A DNA stretch of 64,000 nt, from NCBI RefSeq assembly GCF_009208075.1, contig NZ_WFKJ01000011.1:1-64000 (forward strand). Direction: 5' to 3'. The notes beneath the pieces are model-generated. The model saw only the letters and a program-made list of their open reading frames with translations, made no database searches and was not told the origin of the DNA. Below are positions 1 to 9,500 of the stretch, piece after piece; the stretch's first letter is position 1, and every line of letters begins with the position of its first letter. Source of the stretch: Poseidonibacter ostreae. GTDB taxonomy: Bacteria; Campylobacterota; Campylobacteria; Campylobacterales; Arcobacteraceae. The translations under genes were made by a program, and so were the position numbers.

Positions 1-2
1 AA

Positions 3-296
3 AAGCTTTACGAGGGAGTTATTAAATATTTATCTTTTGTAAAAAGTGCAATTGAAGATGAAAATATTGAAGCAAAATTTACATATATCAATAAAGCAAT
101 TGCAATATTTGATGAATTAAGAAATGTTCTTGATTTTGATGGTGGAGATGTTGCTTATTATTTAGATGGTTTATATTTATATCAAATAGAAACACTATTC
201 TCTGCAGGAGTTGATGATAATGTTAACTCAATAAATCAAGTAATAAAAGTTACTCAAGGACTAATAGACGCATGGAAAGACGAGACTGGTCTGTAA
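3..296 (+). CDS. fliS: Flagellar export chaperone FliS (5' end outside window)
   Basis: This open frame enters from the left edge and stops at TAA 294-296. The visible 97 residues start with KLYEGVIKYL and contain two predicted helices, AFTYINKAIAIFDEL-like and YYLDGLYLYQIETLF-like, which match the helical bundle of FliS. FliS binds the C-terminal disordered region of flagellin in the cytoplasm and prevents its premature polymerisation. Roughly 30 N-terminal residues are missing because of the window edge. The next gene starts inside its 3' end, which suggests translational coupling. I am confident of the family from the sequence pattern and from the flagellar context of Campylobacterota. Confidence 0.85.
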   Translation, partial: KLYEGVIKYLSFVKSAIEDENIEAKFTYINKAIAIFDELRNVLDFDGGDVAYYLDGLYLYQIETLFSAGVDDNVNSINQVIKVTQGLIDAWKDETGL

Positions 297-541
297 AAGC
301 TCTTAAAGAATTAATTTATATTGATTCTTTAGACTCTAAAGATAAAGCTGATTCTTTAGTAAGATGGCATACTAAGCACCTAGAAGAAAACACAATTGAA
401 GATTTCGATTTAGAAATTGAAGATTTAAAATACTTAAAAGAACTTTTTTTTAAAAATATTAATTTTTTAAAAAACTATAAAGAAGAATCTAGATTAGAAC
501 TTATTAAAATGAAAAAAATAAAGAGATTTCTAAAGAACTAA
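272..541 (+). CDS. Small protein following fliS (FliT-position, function unknown)
   Basis: An 89-residue, highly charged, mostly helical protein that begins 25 bases before the end of fliS in another frame and so is probably translated by coupling. It is rich in Lys, Glu and Leu and has no signal peptide or membrane segment. In Campylobacterota a short uncharacterised gene commonly follows flaG-fliD-fliS, and in enterobacteria the same position is held by the chaperone FliT. A role as a flagellar export chaperone is therefore an inference from position only; I see no diagnostic motif. Its last 12 bases overlap the end of the convergent tilS gene. Confidence 0.7.
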   Translation: MERRDWSVKALKELIYIDSLDSKDKADSLVRWHTKHLEENTIEDFDLEIEDLKYLKELFFKNINFLKNYKEESRLELIKMKKIKRFLKN

Positions 542-1510
542 ATCTTTTAGCTCAATTTCTTTTTCTTTTATATACGCTCTAATATTTTTAGGTATTTTTT
601 GTACTCTACACTTTTCCTTAAATTTTTTATCCATAATCTGCTGTGATTTTGGAGATATCCAAAGAAAATCTTTTTTTATACTAATACAAACTTTATCAGA
701 TATAGTAATTTCTTTTTGTCTTAAAACTTCATATCTTTGAGCTTGTGAAAGTAAAATTCCTCTTTTCTTTAAAGATAAATCAATAAGTCTTATATTTAAA
801 TTTTCATCATTTAAATTTTTATATATTTCTAATTGAAATATTTTATAAAGAGGTTTAATTGAAATATTTAATGAGTTTACATCTTTTTCTAAGTATTTAA
901 AGGAATTTTTTACACCCTCTTTATACTCATCTAAAAATCTGTCTGAAAAATTATGTCTAAAATAGTTTCTTTTATATTTTTCATCATAATTACTTTTATC
1001 TATGAAATACTTAATGCTATTTTCTTTAAGAAAACTCTTTAGTTCATCTTTTGAAACATCAAGTAAGGGTTTGTATGAAATATAAGATTCTAGCTCTTCA
1101 TATTCCTTAAAAGCAATAAGTTCAACTAATCCTGCACCTTTGCTTAGTTGCATTAAAAACCATTCTAGTTTATCATTGAGTTGATGAGCTGTTATTAAAG
1201 TGTTATAAGAGTTTGCCTTGATTACTTCTTTAAAGAAATTATATCGGATATCTCTTGCAGTTTTTTCAAAATTGGATTTTGATTCTAAGTGTACTTCCTT
1301 GTAAAATATTTCTTTATTATATTTTAAAGCTAAATCTTTTGCGTATTGAAGTTCTTCTTTTGATTCTTCTCTTAAGTTATAATTTACAATTACAATATCA
1401 AAATCAATATTTTCTTTTAATAGTAAAAAAAATAGTGCAGTAGAATCAATACCAGCAGAAAATGCTAGTAAATTTTTTGACTCTTTTATTACAGAAAAAT
1501 CTAAGTTCAT
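530..1510 (-). CDS. tilS: tRNA(Ile)-lysidine synthase TilS
   Basis: A 326-residue PP-loop ATPase. The N-terminal motif SAGIDSTALFFLL near residue 18 is the ATP-pyrophosphatase loop, here with Ala where many family members have Gly. The AHQLNDKLEWFLM stretch near residue 108 is the second conserved block of TilS. The enzyme attaches lysine to C34 of the AUA-decoding tRNA-Ile in the cytoplasm. The length is at the short end for the family, as in other Campylobacterota. It lies 11 bases downstream of rimO on the same strand, so the two are probably co-transcribed. No good Shine-Dalgarno sequence precedes the ATG. Confidence 0.93.
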   Translation of the reverse strand: MNLDFSVIKESKNLLAFSAGIDSTALFFLLLKENIDFDIVIVNYNLREESKEELQYAKDLALKYNKEIFYKEVHLESKSNFEKTARDIRYNFFKEVIKANSYNTLITAHQLNDKLEWFLMQLSKGAGLVELIAFKEYEELESYISYKPLLDVSKDELKSFLKENSIKYFIDKSNYDEKYKRNYFRHNFSDRFLDEYKEGVKNSFKYLEKDVNSLNISIKPLYKIFQLEIYKNLNDENLNIRLIDLSLKKRGILLSQAQRYEVLRQKEITISDKVCISIKKDFLWISPKSQQIMDKKFKEKCRVQKIPKNIRAYIKEKEIELKDLVL

Positions 1511-1521
1511 AAATCTATAAT

Positions 1522-2871
1522 CTATTTAATTACTGTTGCTAGTAATTTATCTCCAGATAGCTCAGTAACTCTTACTGAATAAATTTTCCCAAACTCAAGT
1601 TGTTTAGGATTATTTTCATCATATAATTCATTATCATTTATATAAATCTCACCATCAATATCAGGAGCCCAAGTAGTTTTTCTAGCACTTAGTAAAAATT
1701 CATGCTCATCGCTTTCTCCATCAATATAAACTTCAAAAGTTTTTCCAACTTCAGCTTCAAGTGATTCTTGTGTAGTTTGTGCAATAATTTCACCAATTTC
1801 ATCTGCTCTATTATCTATTACTTCTTGCTCAATTAGCATATCTGATTTAGCAGCTGTTGTTCCTTCTTCAGTTGAGTAAGAAAATACATTAGCTCTATCA
1901 AATTTATAGTTTTTAATATATTCACATAAAGCTTCATGGTCTTCTATTGTCTCTCCTGGGTGACCTGCAATAAATGTTGTTCTTACAAAAGAGTTTGGTT
2001 TTGATTTCATATGATCCATTAATTCAATTAACTTTTCAACACCTTTTCCTCTTTTCATGATTTTAAGCATTGAAGGAGTTATATGTTGAAGTGGCATATC
2101 AAAATAATTTTGGAAAACTTTTGAATCTGCAATTTTATCAATTAAATCTAAAGTTGTAGTTGATGGATAAAGATATAAAATTCTTGCAGTTTTAATACCT
2201 TCGATTTTTTCAACTTCAGATATAAGTTGTTCTAAGCCATCTTTTTGGTCTTGGTCTCTTAAAAACGATGAAGAGTCTTGAGAAATAAAAGTAAAGTCAG
2301 TATAACCTTTTGATACTAGTGAACTTACCTCTTTTACAAGTGATTGAAGTGTTCTAGAGTGAAGTTTACCTTTAAAACTAGGAATTGCACAGAATGAACA
2401 TGCTTGATTACATCCTTCACTTAATTTTACATAAGCATGATAAGAAGAACCTGTTATTACTCTTTCATTTGTATCTGATGCTAAAAATACTTGATTTGTA
2501 AAAGCACTTCTTTTTTCATTTACAAGCTCATCAATTTTGTCATAATCCCCAACACCTGTAAAAATATCAACTTCAGGTATCTCTTTTTGTAACTCTTCTT
2601 GATATCTTTGTGTTAAACAACCAGCAACAACAAGAACTGATTCTTCTTTTCTTTGGTCATGTAAATCTAAAATAGTATTAATACTCTCTTCTTTAGCAGA
2701 GTCAATAAAACCACAAGTATTAACAATTAATACATCAGCACTTGTTGCATCATCGCTTATTTTATACTCTTTTAGTTTTCCTAGCATAATTTCAGAATCA
2801 ACAAGATTTTTCGTACATCCAAGAGATACTAAATGTAAAGATTTTTCAGGATTTTGTGTAGTAAATTTCAT
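1522..2871 (-). CDS. rimO: Ribosomal protein S12 methylthiotransferase RimO
   Basis: A 449-residue radical-SAM methylthiotransferase. The N-terminal UPF0004 domain starts with the LGCTKNLVDSE block and holds three cluster cysteines. The radical-SAM CxxxCxxC motif is in SEGCNQACSFCAIP near residue 150, and a TRAM domain ends the protein. RimO adds a methylthio group to an aspartate of ribosomal protein S12. The CTKNLVDSE signature separates it from MiaB, which is also present in this window at 54626-55936. It is the first gene of a likely rimO-tilS unit. Confidence 0.95.
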   Translation of the reverse strand: MKFTTQNPEKSLHLVSLGCTKNLVDSEIMLGKLKEYKISDDATSADVLIVNTCGFIDSAKEESINTILDLHDQRKEESVLVVAGCLTQRYQEELQKEIPEVDIFTGVGDYDKIDELVNEKRSAFTNQVFLASDTNERVITGSSYHAYVKLSEGCNQACSFCAIPSFKGKLHSRTLQSLVKEVSSLVSKGYTDFTFISQDSSSFLRDQDQKDGLEQLISEVEKIEGIKTARILYLYPSTTTLDLIDKIADSKVFQNYFDMPLQHITPSMLKIMKRGKGVEKLIELMDHMKSKPNSFVRTTFIAGHPGETIEDHEALCEYIKNYKFDRANVFSYSTEEGTTAAKSDMLIEQEVIDNRADEIGEIIAQTTQESLEAEVGKTFEVYIDGESDEHEFLLSARKTTWAPDIDGEIYINDNELYDENNPKQLEFGKIYSVRVTELSGDKLLATVIK

Positions 2872-2929
2872 ATAAAGTAGTTACCTTAGTTTTTATGCAA
2901 TTTTAACATAAAACTAATAATATAAGATA

Positions 2930-2962
2930 AAATAAAGAATAGAGCTTATCTATTCTTTATTT
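2930..2962 (-). terminator. Hairpin terminator downstream of yceI
   Basis: A perfect 13-bp stem (arms 2930-2942 and 2950-2962) with a 7-base loop lies just beyond the yceI stop. The arms are AT-rich with an AAATAAAGAATAG core. It probably ends yceI transcription before rimO. Confidence 0.6.
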
Positions 2963-2970
2963 ATAAAGTG

Positions 2971-3537
2971 TTATTTAGCTTGAATACCTTCAATTTCAAT
3001 ATCAAGTTTGATTTCGTTTCCAACAGTTAATCCACCAGCTTCTAATACTTTATTCCAAGTAATACCAAAGTCTGTTCTGTCTATTTTTCCACTTAAAGCA
3101 AATCCTGCTCTATTATTTCCCCATGGATCTTTAATCGTTCCACCATTATCAAACTCTAACTTGATGTTTTTTGTAACACCTTTCATTGTAAAGTCACCAT
3201 AAACATCATCTCCATCAACTTTTGTTAATTTAAATGTAATTAATGGGAATTTAGCTGCATCAAATAATTCTGGTTCTTTTAAGTGTGCATCTCTTTTTGC
3301 ATTGTCAGTATTAATTGAAGCTGTTTGAATCTCTCCATTTAAAGATACTAATTTTTTTGTTTTTTCATCATATTCAAATGAACCAGTAAAGTCATTGAAG
3401 TTTCCTTTTACATTTGAAATCATTAAGTGTTTAACTTTAAATCCCATATTTGAATGACTTTTATCTACATTATAAGTACCTGCAAATAATGTTGAAACTA
3501 ATAGTGCTGAAACAAGTGTTAATTTTTTTAAATTCAT
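2971..3537 (-). CDS. Periplasmic YceI-family lipid/isoprenoid-binding protein
   Basis: A 188-residue exported protein. Residues 1-19 form a signal peptide ending in LFAGT, followed by the YceI hallmark start YNVDKSHSNMGFKVKHLM and the conserved segment GDFTMKGVTKNIKLEF. YceI proteins are periplasmic lipocalin-like beta barrels that bind isoprenoids or amides; the physiological role is often unclear. It is transcribed divergently from a MarR regulator across a 97-base region with a perfect palindrome at 3598-3611, which suggests control by that regulator. An ATCATA (minus-strand TATGAT) at 3576-3581 could be its -10 element. Confidence 0.9.
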   Translation of the reverse strand: MNLKKLTLVSALLVSTLFAGTYNVDKSHSNMGFKVKHLMISNVKGNFNDFTGSFEYDEKTKKLVSLNGEIQTASINTDNAKRDAHLKEPELFDAAKFPLITFKLTKVDGDDVYGDFTMKGVTKNIKLEFDNGGTIKDPWGNNRAGFALSGKIDRTDFGITWNKVLEAGGLTVGNEIKLDIEIEGIQAK

Positions 3538-3597
3538 ATTTTTATCCTTAATTAAATTATTATAATTAAAAATATATCATAGAAAAACTTAAAAATA

Positions 3598-3611
3598 TCT
3601 TTCTAGAAAGA
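3598..3611. promoter_or_regulatory. Perfect 14-bp palindrome, candidate MarR operator
   Basis: TCTTTCTAGAAAGA is fully self-complementary and lies between yceI and the marR-type gene. It ends 7 bases before a perfect TATAAT (3619-3624) reading towards marR and overlaps the expected -35 position for both directions. MarR dimers bind such palindromes in divergent promoter regions. The assignment is an inference. Confidence 0.6.
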
Positions 3612-3618
3612 CACTTGT

Positions 3619-3624
3619 TATAAT
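3619..3624 (+). promoter_or_regulatory. TATAAT -10 element of the marR-type gene
   Basis: A consensus TATAAT ends 10 bases before the first ATG (3635) and 25 bases before the next in-frame ATG (3650). A transcript would start near 3631, leaving almost no leader. No Shine-Dalgarno sequence precedes either ATG. Confidence 0.55.
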
Positions 3625-3634
3625 CTTATTTTTT

Positions 3635-4138
3635 ATGTATAATAAATTTATGAAAATAGAAGAATTAGATAGTGATATTAAAAGACACAAAATTAAATCT
3701 CCAAATACTTATCATGATATTATAAATGTAACGGTTCCTTTTTATATGTTATATGGGAAACTTTTAAATGCAATTACATCAGTACAAGAACAGAAATTTA
3801 ATATCTCAAATAGTGAATTAGATGTTTTAGGTTCTTTAAAAATGTCTGGAGGAGTTGATTGTACTTTAAGTCCTACTGCACTGTATGAAAGATTATTATT
3901 CTCTTCTGGTGGGATGACAAAGGTTCTAAAAAAGCTTGAAGAAAAAGGGTTTATTGAAAGAGTACATAACAGTAATGATAAAAGAAGCAAATTAGTTAAA
4001 TTAACACAAAAAGGTGCTCTGATTTTAGATAAAACATTAAAAGCAGTTATTCAAGAAGAAAATAAAGTTTTTGCAAATTTAAATGATGAAGATAGAATAG
4101 TTTTCAAAAACCTTTTAGTAAAAGCACTAAAAGATTAA
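3635..4138 (+). CDS. MarR-family transcriptional regulator
   Basis: A 167-residue winged-helix protein. The recognition region reads LLFSSGGMTKVLKKLEEKGFIERVHNSNDKRS, which has the MarR wing signature (DxRS/DKRS) after the recognition helix. Dimerisation helices are predicted at both ends. It faces yceI divergently across a palindromic site and probably regulates yceI and itself. The start is uncertain: ATG 3635 is the first possible, ATG 3650 (MKIEELD) the alternative. Neither has a ribosome-binding site, and the nearby -10 box suggests a leaderless or near-leaderless message. The inducing ligand cannot be read from the sequence. Confidence 0.88.
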   Translation: MYNKFMKIEELDSDIKRHKIKSPNTYHDIINVTVPFYMLYGKLLNAITSVQEQKFNISNSELDVLGSLKMSGGVDCTLSPTALYERLLFSSGGMTKVLKKLEEKGFIERVHNSNDKRSKLVKLTQKGALILDKTLKAVIQEENKVFANLNDEDRIVFKNLLVKALKD

Positions 4139-4154
4139 AAGAAAATATTGAAAA

Positions 4155-4973
4155 CTAAAGCCAAATATTATCTAATAGTCTTGTTTTCCCAAATCTTACT
4201 ACTATTAGAATAATACTATTTTTTAATTCAATTTCATTTATTTCATTAAACTCTCTATCTACGATAGCTACATATTCTACATCTAAGTTTTTCATAATCT
4301 CAAGTATTTTATTTTTTATAATAGTTGTATTTAATTCACCTTTAGCTACTAAAGCTCCTGCTGAATATAAAGATTTTGAGATTAATAATGCTTCACTTCT
4401 TTGTTCAGTACTTAAGTATACATTTCTAGAACTAAGTGCTAATCCGTCATTTTCTCTTACTATTTCACAAGGAACAATATTGATTGGAAGAAATAAATTT
4501 TTTACCATTTGAGAAATCAATGAAAGTTGTTGCGCATCTTTTTTACCAAAATATGCATTTGTAGCTTGAACAATTCCAAATAGTTTTAAAACAACTTGTA
4601 AGACACCATCAAAATGTCCAGGTCTAGTAAGTCCTTCTAAAATATAGCTTTTATTTGGAGCTTTAATTAAAACTTCTTCTTTTGAATACATAGTTGAAAT
4701 TTCAGGCATAAATAAATAATCAACTTTACAAAGTTCACATATTCTTTTATCTGCTTCATCACGTCTAGGATATGCATCTAAATCTTCTCCTGGAAGAAAC
4801 TGTGTAGGATTTACAAAAATTGAAACAATTACGATTTCATTTTCTAATCGGGCTTTTTTTATAAGTGAAATATGTCCATCATGTAAAGCTCCCATAGTTG
4901 GAACAAAACCAACATTTGAACTTATTGTTTTTCGTATATTTTGTAATTGTTCAATAGTTTTTAATATTTGCAA
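4155..4973 (-). CDS. panC: Pantothenate synthetase PanC
   Basis: A 272-residue enzyme that condenses pantoate and beta-alanine with ATP to form pantothenate, the coenzyme A precursor. The ATP-binding block [16 protein letters not shown] near residue 22 includes the HIGH-like HDGH, and FGKKDAQQL and LSSRNVYLS are further conserved family blocks. The length is normal. The start is a TTG at 4971-4973 preceded by AAGGA at a 7-base spacing. It lies alone, with panB and panD not in the window. Confidence 0.96.
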   Translation of the reverse strand: MQILKTIEQLQNIRKTISSNVGFVPTMGALHDGHISLIKKARLENEIVIVSIFVNPTQFLPGEDLDAYPRRDEADKRICELCKVDYLFMPEISTMYSKEEVLIKAPNKSYILEGLTRPGHFDGVLQVVLKLFGIVQATNAYFGKKDAQQLSLISQMVKNLFLPINIVPCEIVRENDGLALSSRNVYLSTEQRSEALLISKSLYSAGALVAKGELNTTIIKNKILEIMKNLDVEYVAIVDREFNEINEIELKNSIILIVVRFGKTRLLDNIWL

Positions 4974-5005
4974 AAAATCATCCTTATTTTAGAATTGAGA
5001 TTATA

Positions 5006-5566
5006 TCAATTTTGAGTTTTACTTTCAATATTTTTTAATATACCTATTAATATGTATCCAAAACCAATTTCTATAATACAAAGTGTTTGACTAAAAAATC
5101 TAAGTTGTTCTGAATTTAGAAACATTGATAGAAACAATAAAAATATAGAAGTTAAAAATAATACATTTGCGTGTAGTTCATAAATTTTTGTTTTTATTAA
5201 GTACGAAAGAATTAATGAGAATATGGAAATTATAAAAATCCATAAAGTATAAACAAAACTATATTCATCAATTTTTAAAGATAAGATACTAAAAATACTC
5301 ATAAAAATAAAAATACTAATAGCTATTTTAAAAATAAATATTTGCATGGAAGTAAAGTTTTTAATTTGCATTAATAGGTTTTGTTTTTTTGTTAATCTGT
5401 AATCAATAAAGAGTCCAAGAAAGATAAAAAGAGTTATAAATACAATACCAAAAACTAAAGAATAAGATAAAAGAGTTTGAGAAAATGTAAATAAAAAACT
5501 AGCAATTACTCCCCAAGTAATTAAAGCCCTATAATCATAGGGAATAAGATTCTTATTTCCCATCAT
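5006..5566 (-). CDS. Polytopic membrane protein of unknown function
   Basis: A 186-residue hydrophobic protein with about six predicted membrane segments and no soluble domain. I do not recognise the family. Its start (tandem ATG ATG) overlaps the end of the upstream ABC permease gene by 14 bases, so it is very likely co-translated with that gene and may work with it. Phe, Ile, Leu and Ser dominate the composition. There are no conserved charged motifs that would mark a transporter class. Confidence 0.75.
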   Translation of the reverse strand: MMGNKNLIPYDYRALITWGVIASFLFTFSQTLLSYSLVFGIVFITLFIFLGLFIDYRLTKKQNLLMQIKNFTSMQIFIFKIAISIFIFMSIFSILSLKIDEYSFVYTLWIFIISIFSLILSYLIKTKIYELHANVLFLTSIFLLFLSMFLNSEQLRFFSQTLCIIEIGFGYILIGILKNIESKTQN

Positions 5567-6512
5567 AGTTTGGATTTAATTTAAGTAGAACTAAATCCGC
5601 AATCATATTTCCAATTAATGTTAAAAATGCTCCAATAATTAATATTCCCATAATGACTGGATAATCATGACTTAAGGCACTTTGAAAAAATAATAATCCC
5701 ATTCCATCTATTGAAAAAATAGTTTCAAGTATTACTGAACCTCCAATAATTCCTGGAAGTGAAAGTCCTAAAAGTGTAATAACAGGAGGATATAAATTTG
5801 GTAAAATATAATATCTTAAAATTTGTTTATTGCTTAGACCACGAGAACGTGCAAAAAATATGTAATCAGATTTTAGTATTTCAATTGTAAGTGAACGAAT
5901 ATACAGAGTCAAACTACCAATTCCTCCAAAAACAATAATTGTAATTGGCAAAATTAAATGCCAAGCATAATCTAAATAGTAATTTAAACTTCCATCATCT
6001 GGAACTGAATGTAATCCTGCAATTGGTAAAACCTCAAAAGTTATTGAAAATATTAAAACAGCTAAAAGTGCAAGATAAAAAGAGGGCATTGAAAAACTAA
6101 TAAGTGATAATTGACCTGTAAATTTATCAAAAAAACTGTTTTTATTTAAAGCTGCTTTAATTCCTAGGTATAAAGATAAGACAAAGATTAGAAGCATTGA
6201 TATTATATTAATAATTAAAGTTATTGGTATTCGTGTTAATATCTCATCTTTTACCATTGAACCACTAGCAAAAGATATCCCAAAATCTAATTGGATTATT
6301 GCTATAACCCATGAGTAAAATTGCATATACAAGGGTTTATCAAGACCATAAATTGCTTTTAATTGTGCTACAGATTCTTCTGTTATGTTAGGGTTTAATG
6401 CACCACTTGCAAAAAAAGAGTTAGGAGCTAAATTAATTGCTAAAAAAGATATTAGGCTAATAATAAAAAGCATAACAAGTAAATATAAAATCTTTTTAAA
6501 AAATAATTTCAA
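5553..6512 (-). CDS. ABC transporter permease, DppB/OppB type
   Basis: A 319-residue inner-membrane permease of the dipeptide/oligopeptide/nickel type. The N-terminal membrane segment is followed by the typical YGLDKPLYMQFYSW block. The EAA-like coupling loop ARSRGLSNKQILRYYILPN near residue 225 contacts the ATPase. About six membrane segments are predicted. TTG 6510-6512 is the start, with an AGGAG upstream. Unusually no second permease (DppC), ATPase or binding protein is adjacent; the only partner gene is an unknown membrane protein. The substrate cannot be named. Confidence 0.88.
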   Translation of the reverse strand: MKLFFKKILYLLVMLFIISLISFLAINLAPNSFFASGALNPNITEESVAQLKAIYGLDKPLYMQFYSWVIAIIQLDFGISFASGSMVKDEILTRIPITLIINIISMLLIFVLSLYLGIKAALNKNSFFDKFTGQLSLISFSMPSFYLALLAVLIFSITFEVLPIAGLHSVPDDGSLNYYLDYAWHLILPITIIVFGGIGSLTLYIRSLTIEILKSDYIFFARSRGLSNKQILRYYILPNLYPPVITLLGLSLPGIIGGSVILETIFSIDGMGLLFFQSALSHDYPVIMGILIIGAFLTLIGNMIADLVLLKLNPNYDGK

Positions 6513-6593
6513 GTACTTTTACTCTCCTGTAATATCTAGACTATATAAATATATATTTATAAGAAAGAGTATTCTACCATTTGTTATGTTATT

Positions 6594-9500
6594 TTATTCT
6601 AATAGGCTTTTTATTGAAGCTTTAATATATTTAAATAAAAGTTCTTTTTCTTTATGTTCTAACTTTTTATTCTCTAGTTTTTCTAAGGATTTACAAATAT
6701 CATCTAATGATACATTTAAACAAGAGTTTTTAATATAGTGAGCTTTAAAAGATATATTCTCTACATCTTTTTTTTGTATATTCTCTTCTAATTCTTTAAT
6801 ATCTTTTTCAATATTCTCTTTGAATTTATTAATAATCAAACCAACAATACTTTCACTAATCCCAAGTTTATTGATAATTTTATTTTTATCAAAGGATGTT
6901 TTTTTAGTCAGTTTTGCTGATTCTTGCTTTAAGAATTTTTCAAATATATTTTTAAGCTCTTTTATCTTTATAGGTTTACTTAAATAATCATCCATCCCAA
7001 TATTAAGAAACTTCTCTTTGTCTCCTTTAATTGCATTTGCAGTTAATGCAATTATTGGTGTAGTTTCAAGATTATTCTCTTTTTCATATAGTCTAATTTG
7101 TTTGAATGCTTCTATCCCATCCATAATTGGCATATTTATATCAGTTAATATAAGACTGTATTTACTTTTTTTGTACTCTTCTAAAGCTTCTAGTCCATTA
7201 TCTTTTATATTAAATTCTAAACCAAAATCTTCAAGAATATATTTTATTAGTTCTTGATTTGCCAAATTATCTTCAGCAACAAGTATCTTTCCTTTGTACT
7301 GTTGTTTTTCAATAATTTCTTTATTTTCTAACTGTACTTTATTTTTTTTGCTAAGTAAATTTTGTAAGCAATCATTTAATTTTGATGGATAAAAAGGTAG
7401 TGATATAATCTCTTCATTTCTTAGTTTATTGATTTTTTGAATGCTATTTTCATTTTCTACAAGAATTAATAATGTATTATTTGGATGTTTTTCTCTAAGA
7501 GTATTTAACTTCTCTTCAGAAGTAAAGCAAGTAAGTAAGACATCAAAGTTTTTATCTTCATTATTTATGTTGCCAAATAAATCTATATATCTTTTTATAT
7601 ACTCAAATAACTTATCTTCTTTATTATCAATTTTAAATTTAATATTAGAGATAAACTCTTTTTGTGATAAATCACTATCTTCACAAACTTCAAAAGCTAA
7701 GGTGAAACTAAAAATTGAACCTTCATTTATTCTACTTTGAACTTCTATTTTTGAACCTAAAGAGTTAATAATATGATTAGAAATACTTAGTCCTAAGCCT
7801 GTTCCTGAGAATTTTTTATTTGAGTTATTATCTAATTGTATAAATGGATCAAAAATTGACTGTAGTTTTTCTTCTTTAATCCCAATTCCAGAGTCTTCAA
7901 TTTTAAATTTTAAAGTAGCTATATTTTCTTCAAGTTTTTCTAGTAAAATACTAATATGTACAGTTCCTTCTTCAGGAGTAAATTTAATAGCATTACTAAT
8001 TAAATTTGATAAAACTTGCTTTAATCTTAAGCCATCTGTCTTAATATATAAAGGAACCTCTTTATCTATATCAAAAACTAATTTAATATTTTTTTCATTA
8101 GCTCTTCTAGAAAACAACTCTATTACATGCTCACTAATAAAATAAATATCACTTTTTTCATAAGTAAGATTAAAATTACCACTTTTTATTTTTGATACAT
8201 CTAAAATATCATTAATTATTACAAGCAGTGAATTTGCACTACTATTTATAATATCTGCTTGTTTCTGATTTTGATTGGCTAGTTGTTTTGAATTACTTAA
8301 TAAATCAGAAAAACCAATTATTGCATTTAAAGGAGTTCTTATTTCATGTGACATATTAGCCAAGAAAGTTGATTTTGCCTCATCTGCTCTTTGTGCTTTT
8401 TCTAAGGCATTGTATTGAGTTTGTAATAAGGATTTTATACTACTTGCCATCTTATTAAAAGAGTTTTCTAGTTTTCCTATTTCATCATTTGAAGTTATAG
8501 GAATTCTATATTCAAAATCATTTTCTGAAAATTTCTTAGTACCTAGTAAAATATTTTCTAATTTTGAAGTAATATAATTAGAAATCCAAAGTGCAATTAT
8601 AATTATTAGAATTATCATTATAAATGTAACTACTGATAATTCATTAATTAATGATTTAATAAATTGTTCAATTTCAATTTTATTATCATTTACAATCTCT
8701 TGCATTTGATTAGTTTGCTTATGTAAAATCTTTGTTACATTACTTTTTGTTTTATTTGCTGCTGCATGAAACTCATCAACATTCGCCCCAATTGTAACAA
8801 AACCAAAACCTCTTTTTGTTTTTCCATATTTGCCTGTATAGTATGGAATAGAAGCTGCAGTTGATAGTTTCCAAACTTTACTCCAATAGATAATAAAAGA
8901 GCCATATCCTCCATTTTGTGTTAATTCCATCCAGCCTTTACACTGAGGTGCAAAGTTTAAATAACGACAATCCAAGCCAACATTTCCATCTTTTAATAGT
9001 TGAGAAATATTTGGCTTTTTCTTTAAACTTTGTTCTTCAAATGTAGGATAGTCTTTTAGAAAATCATTTATCTCTTTATTAGAGTTTTCAAATTTTAAAG
9101 CTAAATCAGAACTTAGCCAAGGCATTTGTCTTTTTCCTGTTTCTTTATCAAACCCAGCTATAAAATAATCTCTTGGATGTGAAATATTTCTACCTTCAAA
9201 ATCCCACATAAAAGCATAATTTCCTTTACTTGCATCAGAAATATTTTGTGTTGGATCTGCAGTTGTTGGATCTTTTGTATCTGTAAATTGCATTAAGTGT
9301 TCATGATCTAAGGCAAGTGAAATATATCCTACTTTTTTGTTCTCTTTAAATACTGGTGTAATAAATCTTACTATTGCTTCAAATTTTTTTCCATTAGGGT
9401 TTTCTTTTCCTGCGTAAGCATGATTCTGTGGATTAAAATCAATATTTAGTTTTTTTGCTTTTTCTTTTGTAAAGCTACCAATTACATTTGATTTTACATA

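Noticed and set aside
1255-1443. Plus-strand frame inside tilS
   Set aside because: A shadow frame of the strongly supported tilS gene with a low-complexity hydrophobic translation. Similar shadows inside other genes were dropped for the same reason.
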